A stretch of 34,284 nucleotides of DNA, taken from the NCBI GenBank assembly GCA_017654125.1, contig JAFNYX010000123.1:1-34284 (forward strand), read 5' to 3'. The notes beneath the pieces are model-generated. The model had not been told where the DNA came from. It saw only the letters and a list, made by a program, of their open reading frames with translations, and did not search any database. Positions 32,259-34,284 of this stretch are shown here, in pieces. The stretch comes from Alistipes sp. Lineage in GTDB: Bacteria; Bacteroidota; Bacteroidia; Bacteroidales; Rikenellaceae. How positions within the stretch are numbered: position 1 is the first letter of the stretch; every line of letters starts with the position of its first letter. The translations under genes were made by a program, and so were the position numbers.

Positions 32259-33476
32259 ATGGAACTGAAAGATAGATTTTTGAAATATGTCGCTATCGAC
32301 ACGCAATCAGACGAGTCGAGCGAAACATTCCCGTCGTCGGCCAAAGAGTGGGACTTGCTGAACCTTTTGGTAGAGGAGATGCAGGCGCTCGGTTTGGAGG
32401 ATGTTACCATTGACAAGTACGGCTACGCAATGGGTACGATTCCTGCCACGAAGGGCAAGGAGAATGCTCCGGTAATCGGTTTTCTGGCGCACGTCGATAC
32501 GTCGCCCGATATGAGTGGCAAGGATGTTCGTCCGCGCATTATCGATTGCTACGACGGTGGCGATGTGATGCTCAATCCGTCGCTGACGATGCGCGTTGCC
32601 GACTTTCCGGAGTTGTCGCGCTTTGTCGGCCACACGTTGATTCACACCGACGGCACGACGCTGCTCGGTGCCGACGATAAGGCCGGCGTAGCGGAGATTA
32701 TGACCGCCGCCGAGTACCTGATGTCGCATCCGGAGGTGGAGCACGGCAAGATTCGCATCGGATTTACGCCTGACGAAGAGATTGGTCGTGGTGTCGATTT
32801 CTTCGACGTTAAGGCGTTCGGCGCCGACTTCGCATACACAATGGATGGCGGTTACGAGGGCGAATTGGAGTACGAGAACTTTAACGCCGCATCGGCAAAA
32901 GTGAGCATCCAGGGTCGCAACGTGCACCCGGGCTATGCCAAAGGCAAGATGATTAACGCTTTGGAGGTGGCTTGCGAACTCAACTCGCTTGTGCCGGCTA
33001 CCGAGCGTCCACAATACACCGAAGGCTACGAGGGTTTCTACCACCTCATCGGTTTGAGCGGCTCGGTCGAGCAGGCAAATATCTCGTACATCATCCGCGA
33101 CCACGATGCCGAATTGTTCGAGCGCAAAAAGGTGTGGATGTGGAGTGCCGTGGATATGCTCAACAAGAAGTATGGCGAGGGTGTGCTGACGCTCACACTC
33201 AAAGACCAATACTACAATATGCGCAAGATGGTCGAGCCACATCCGCAGGTTATCGAATTGGCAAAAGCAGCAATGGTCGAAGCAGACGTAACGCCTATCG
33301 TTCGCCCGATTCGTGGCGGAACGGACGGCGCACGTCTCTCGTTTATGGGTCTGCCTTGCCCGAATATCTTTGCCGGCGGTATGAACTTCCACGGCAAGTT
33401 CGAGTATTGCTCGCTCAACTCGATGGAGAAGGCGGTAAATGTGATTATCAACTTGGCTCGTAAGTGGGCGGAGTAG
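32259..33476 (+). CDS. pepT: Peptidase T (tripeptide aminopeptidase)
   Basis: 405 aa, the usual length. It removes the N-terminal residue of tripeptides in the cytoplasm. It is a di-zinc M20 enzyme and the metal and catalytic residues fall at the positions known for the E. coli protein: His78, Asp80 (FLAHVDTSPD), Asp140 (GADDKAGV), Glu173 and Glu174 (TPDEEIGRG). GRNVHPGYAKGKMINA and PIRGGTDGARLSFMGLP are typical PepT blocks. The OPT gene upstream is a plausible source of substrate. Its stop is followed immediately by the repeat-flanked four-helix-bundle element. Confidence 0.96.
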   Translation: MELKDRFLKYVAIDTQSDESSETFPSSAKEWDLLNLLVEEMQALGLEDVTIDKYGYAMGTIPATKGKENAPVIGFLAHVDTSPDMSGKDVRPRIIDCYDGGDVMLNPSLTMRVADFPELSRFVGHTLIHTDGTTLLGADDKAGVAEIMTAAEYLMSHPEVEHGKIRIGFTPDEEIGRGVDFFDVKAFGADFAYTMDGGYEGELEYENFNAASAKVSIQGRNVHPGYAKGKMINALEVACELNSLVPATERPQYTEGYEGFYHLIGLSGSVEQANISYIIRDHDAELFERKKVWMWSAVDMLNKKYGEGVLTLTLKDQYYNMRKMVEPHPQVIELAKAAMVEADVTPIVRPIRGGTDGARLSFMGLPCPNIFAGGMNFHGKFEYCSLNSMEKAVNVIINLARKWAE

Positions 33477-33483
33477 ATGTTTT

Positions 33484-33567
33484 CATGGCAGTGAATGGAG
33501 GCAAATGGCAGTGAATGGCAACTAATAGCAATCGCTCCCGTTGGTCGCTGAATGGCATTGAATGGCA
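33484..33567 (+). repeat. Degenerate AATGGCA repeats upstream of the four-helix-bundle gene
   Basis: The motif (A)ATGGCA[G/T]TGAATGGCA recurs imperfectly three times, at 33484-33498, 33504-33521 and 33551-33567, with a related CTAATAGCAA between. The last copy (with its left flank, 33545-33567) is matched by an inverted copy downstream of the gene (34131-34153) at 20 of 23 positions. The first ATGs of the longer open frame lie inside the repeat, which argues for the later gene start. Confidence 0.75.
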
Positions 33568-33575
33568 GAATTGGG

Positions 33576-34127
33576 ATGGATATAACAAAACAAAATAACA
33601 ATCGCTATCAAAATCTTATTGCTTATCGCAAGGCGATAGTTATCTACGATTTGACCTATCATTTTTGCGAAAGATTTATTGCTATTGGCGACCGCACAAA
33701 AGACCAAATGATACAAGCAGCTCGTTCGGGCAAGCAGAATATAGTTGAAGGTAAAGCGGCTTCACTTACATCTGCCGAAACACACCTCAAACTTTTAGGG
33801 GTTGCAAGAGCGAGTTTTCAAGAGTTATTAGAGGATTACCTCGATTATTTGCGTACTCGCAAATTGAGATTATGGGAAACCAATTCAAAAGAGGTCAATA
33901 CGATGCGCGAACTTGGCCTATCGCACGATGAATCGAAGTTCTTTTTGGAGTTAGCAGAGAAGAGGGGCGATGAGGTGATTGCCAATATGGCGATAGTATT
34001 GCTACACCAAGAGGATGTATTGTTGCGCAAACACATAGAGAAGCAGATTGCACGATTTGTCGTGGATGGTGGTTTTCGAGAGTCACTAACAAAAGCTCGC
34101 ATTGATAAAAAGAAGAAAACGAAGTAA
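33576..34127 (+). CDS. Four-helix-bundle-suffix protein (S23/23S-rRNA-intervening-sequence protein superfamily)
   Basis: 183 aa from ATG 33576. An in-frame ATG at 33552 lies in the repeat and would add only eight residues. The start NRYQNLIAYRKAIVIYDLTYHFCERF and the block GDRTKDQMIQAARSGKQNIVEGKAAS are the four-helix-bundle signature of proteins first found in 23S rRNA intervening sequences. The remainder (residues ~75-175, …QELLEDYLDYLRTR…DEVIANMAIVLLHQEDVLL) is the extended 'suffix' form seen free-standing in Bacteroidetes. A Lys-rich tail (KKKKTK) follows. Function is unknown; a basic surface and RNA or DNA contact are inferred. The gene is clearly more AT-rich, with AAA/TTA/CTT codons, than its neighbours, and is bracketed by inverted repeats, which suggests transfer. 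Confidence 0.85.
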   Translation: MDITKQNNNRYQNLIAYRKAIVIYDLTYHFCERFIAIGDRTKDQMIQAARSGKQNIVEGKAASLTSAETHLKLLGVARASFQELLEDYLDYLRTRKLRLWETNSKEVNTMRELGLSHDESKFFLELAEKRGDEVIANMAIVLLHQEDVLLRKHIEKQIARFVVDGGFRESLTKARIDKKKKTK

Positions 34128-34130
34128 TTT

Positions 34131-34210
34131 TGCCATTGAATGCCATTTAGCAATCACTGATTGCGTATGCCATTAAGGGCAAAAGCCCAAATGCCATTAA
34201 ATGCAATAAC
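34131..34210 (-). repeat. Inverted TGCCATT repeats downstream of the four-helix-bundle gene
   Basis: TGCCATT occurs at 34131, 34141, 34178 and 34192 (approximately), the complement of the upstream AATGGCA. Inside lie two small perfect hairpins: GCAATC-ACT-GATTGC (34150-34164) and GGGC-AAAA-GCCC (34187-34198 region). There is no following T run, so these are not obvious terminators. The copy next to the gene (34131-34153) pairs with 33545-33567. Confidence 0.7.
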
Positions 34211-34224
34211 AAAACAGACAGACA

Positions 34225-34284
34225 ATGAATAATAAACGTTACGGATTTGTGAAGGTTGCTGCGGCAACACCTCTGGTACACATA
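34225..34284 (+). CDS. nadE: Start of glutamine-dependent NAD+ synthase, 3' part outside the window
   Basis: Twenty codons reach the right edge: MNNKRYGFVKVAAATPLVHI. Bacteroidetes NAD+ synthases begin with YGFVKVAAAxPxVxVAD, the first strand of the N-terminal nitrilase/glutaminase domain, so the match is good although short. The enzyme converts nicotinate adenine dinucleotide to NAD+ using glutamine nitrogen. The catalytic residues lie outside the window. The leader is A-rich (AACAAAACAGACAGACA) without a Shine-Dalgarno site. Confidence 0.75.
   Translation, partial: MNNKRYGFVKVAAATPLVHI

Noticed and set aside
33484..34210. CRISPR array
   Set aside because: The repeats are short, degenerate and unevenly spaced, with no uniform spacers and no cas genes; they are inverted between the two flanks of one gene.
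33484..34210. Diversity-generating retroelement, because Avd proteins share the four-helix-bundle fold
   Set aside because: No reverse transcriptase and no template/variable repeat pair can be seen in the window.

Overview
The window is a gene-dense piece of chromosome from a member of the Bacteroidetes, most likely Bacteroidales. A Rikenellaceae/Alistipes-like source is possible, but that is only an impression. The evidence is: several promoters of the Bacteroidetes type (TTTG, 19-20 bp, TAnnTTTG); mostly A-rich translation leaders with few Shine-Dalgarno sites; a GldE-type CBS protein next to a phosphopantetheinyl transferase; a 'putative porin' beta-barrel; the Bacteroidetes form of NAD+ synthase; and a four-helix-bundle-suffix protein. 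I see no phage, plasmid, insertion sequence, CRISPR, rRNA or tRNA.

Layout. 1-115 is the 3' end of a class III aminotransferase. 261-3490 (minus) is a five-gene operon: cdd, an RluA-family pseudouridine synthase, dtd and two tandem secreted S1/P1-type nucleases. The last nuclease has lost three metal ligands. 3614-5489 (plus) holds a radical SAM protein and a YitT-family membrane protein, closed by a terminator. 5490-5920 has no protein gene but appears to hold an independent small RNA on the minus strand, with its own promoter, a long stem and a terminator. 5921-12267 (plus) carries priA-comF and then, behind a canonical promoter, dnaB and the ComM/YifB ATPase.

12363-22342 (plus) is the late part of the division and cell-wall cluster, murG-murC-ftsQ-ftsA-ftsZ. 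It starts at its own promoter and continues into gldE, a PPTase and a MATE exporter. FtsQ carries a long charged, helical insertion. 22362-26069 (minus) is pssA, a porin and a lytic transglycosylase, an envelope set. Divergent from it, 26156-33476 (plus) is manC, murF, a secreted GH13 enzyme, an OPT peptide transporter and pepT. The window closes with a lower-GC four-helix-bundle gene inside short repeats that are inverted between its two flanks, then the first 20 codons of nadE.

Functionally the window is mostly housekeeping: replication initiation and restart (DnaB, PriA), peptidoglycan precursor synthesis (MurC, MurF, MurG), the early divisome (FtsQ, FtsA, FtsZ), envelope biogenesis, and peptide use (OPT plus PepT). 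The two places that look least ordinary are the candidate small RNA at 5595-5730 and the repeat-flanked four-helix-bundle element at 33484-34210. The paired intact and degenerate nucleases and the enlarged FtsQ are the next most interesting.
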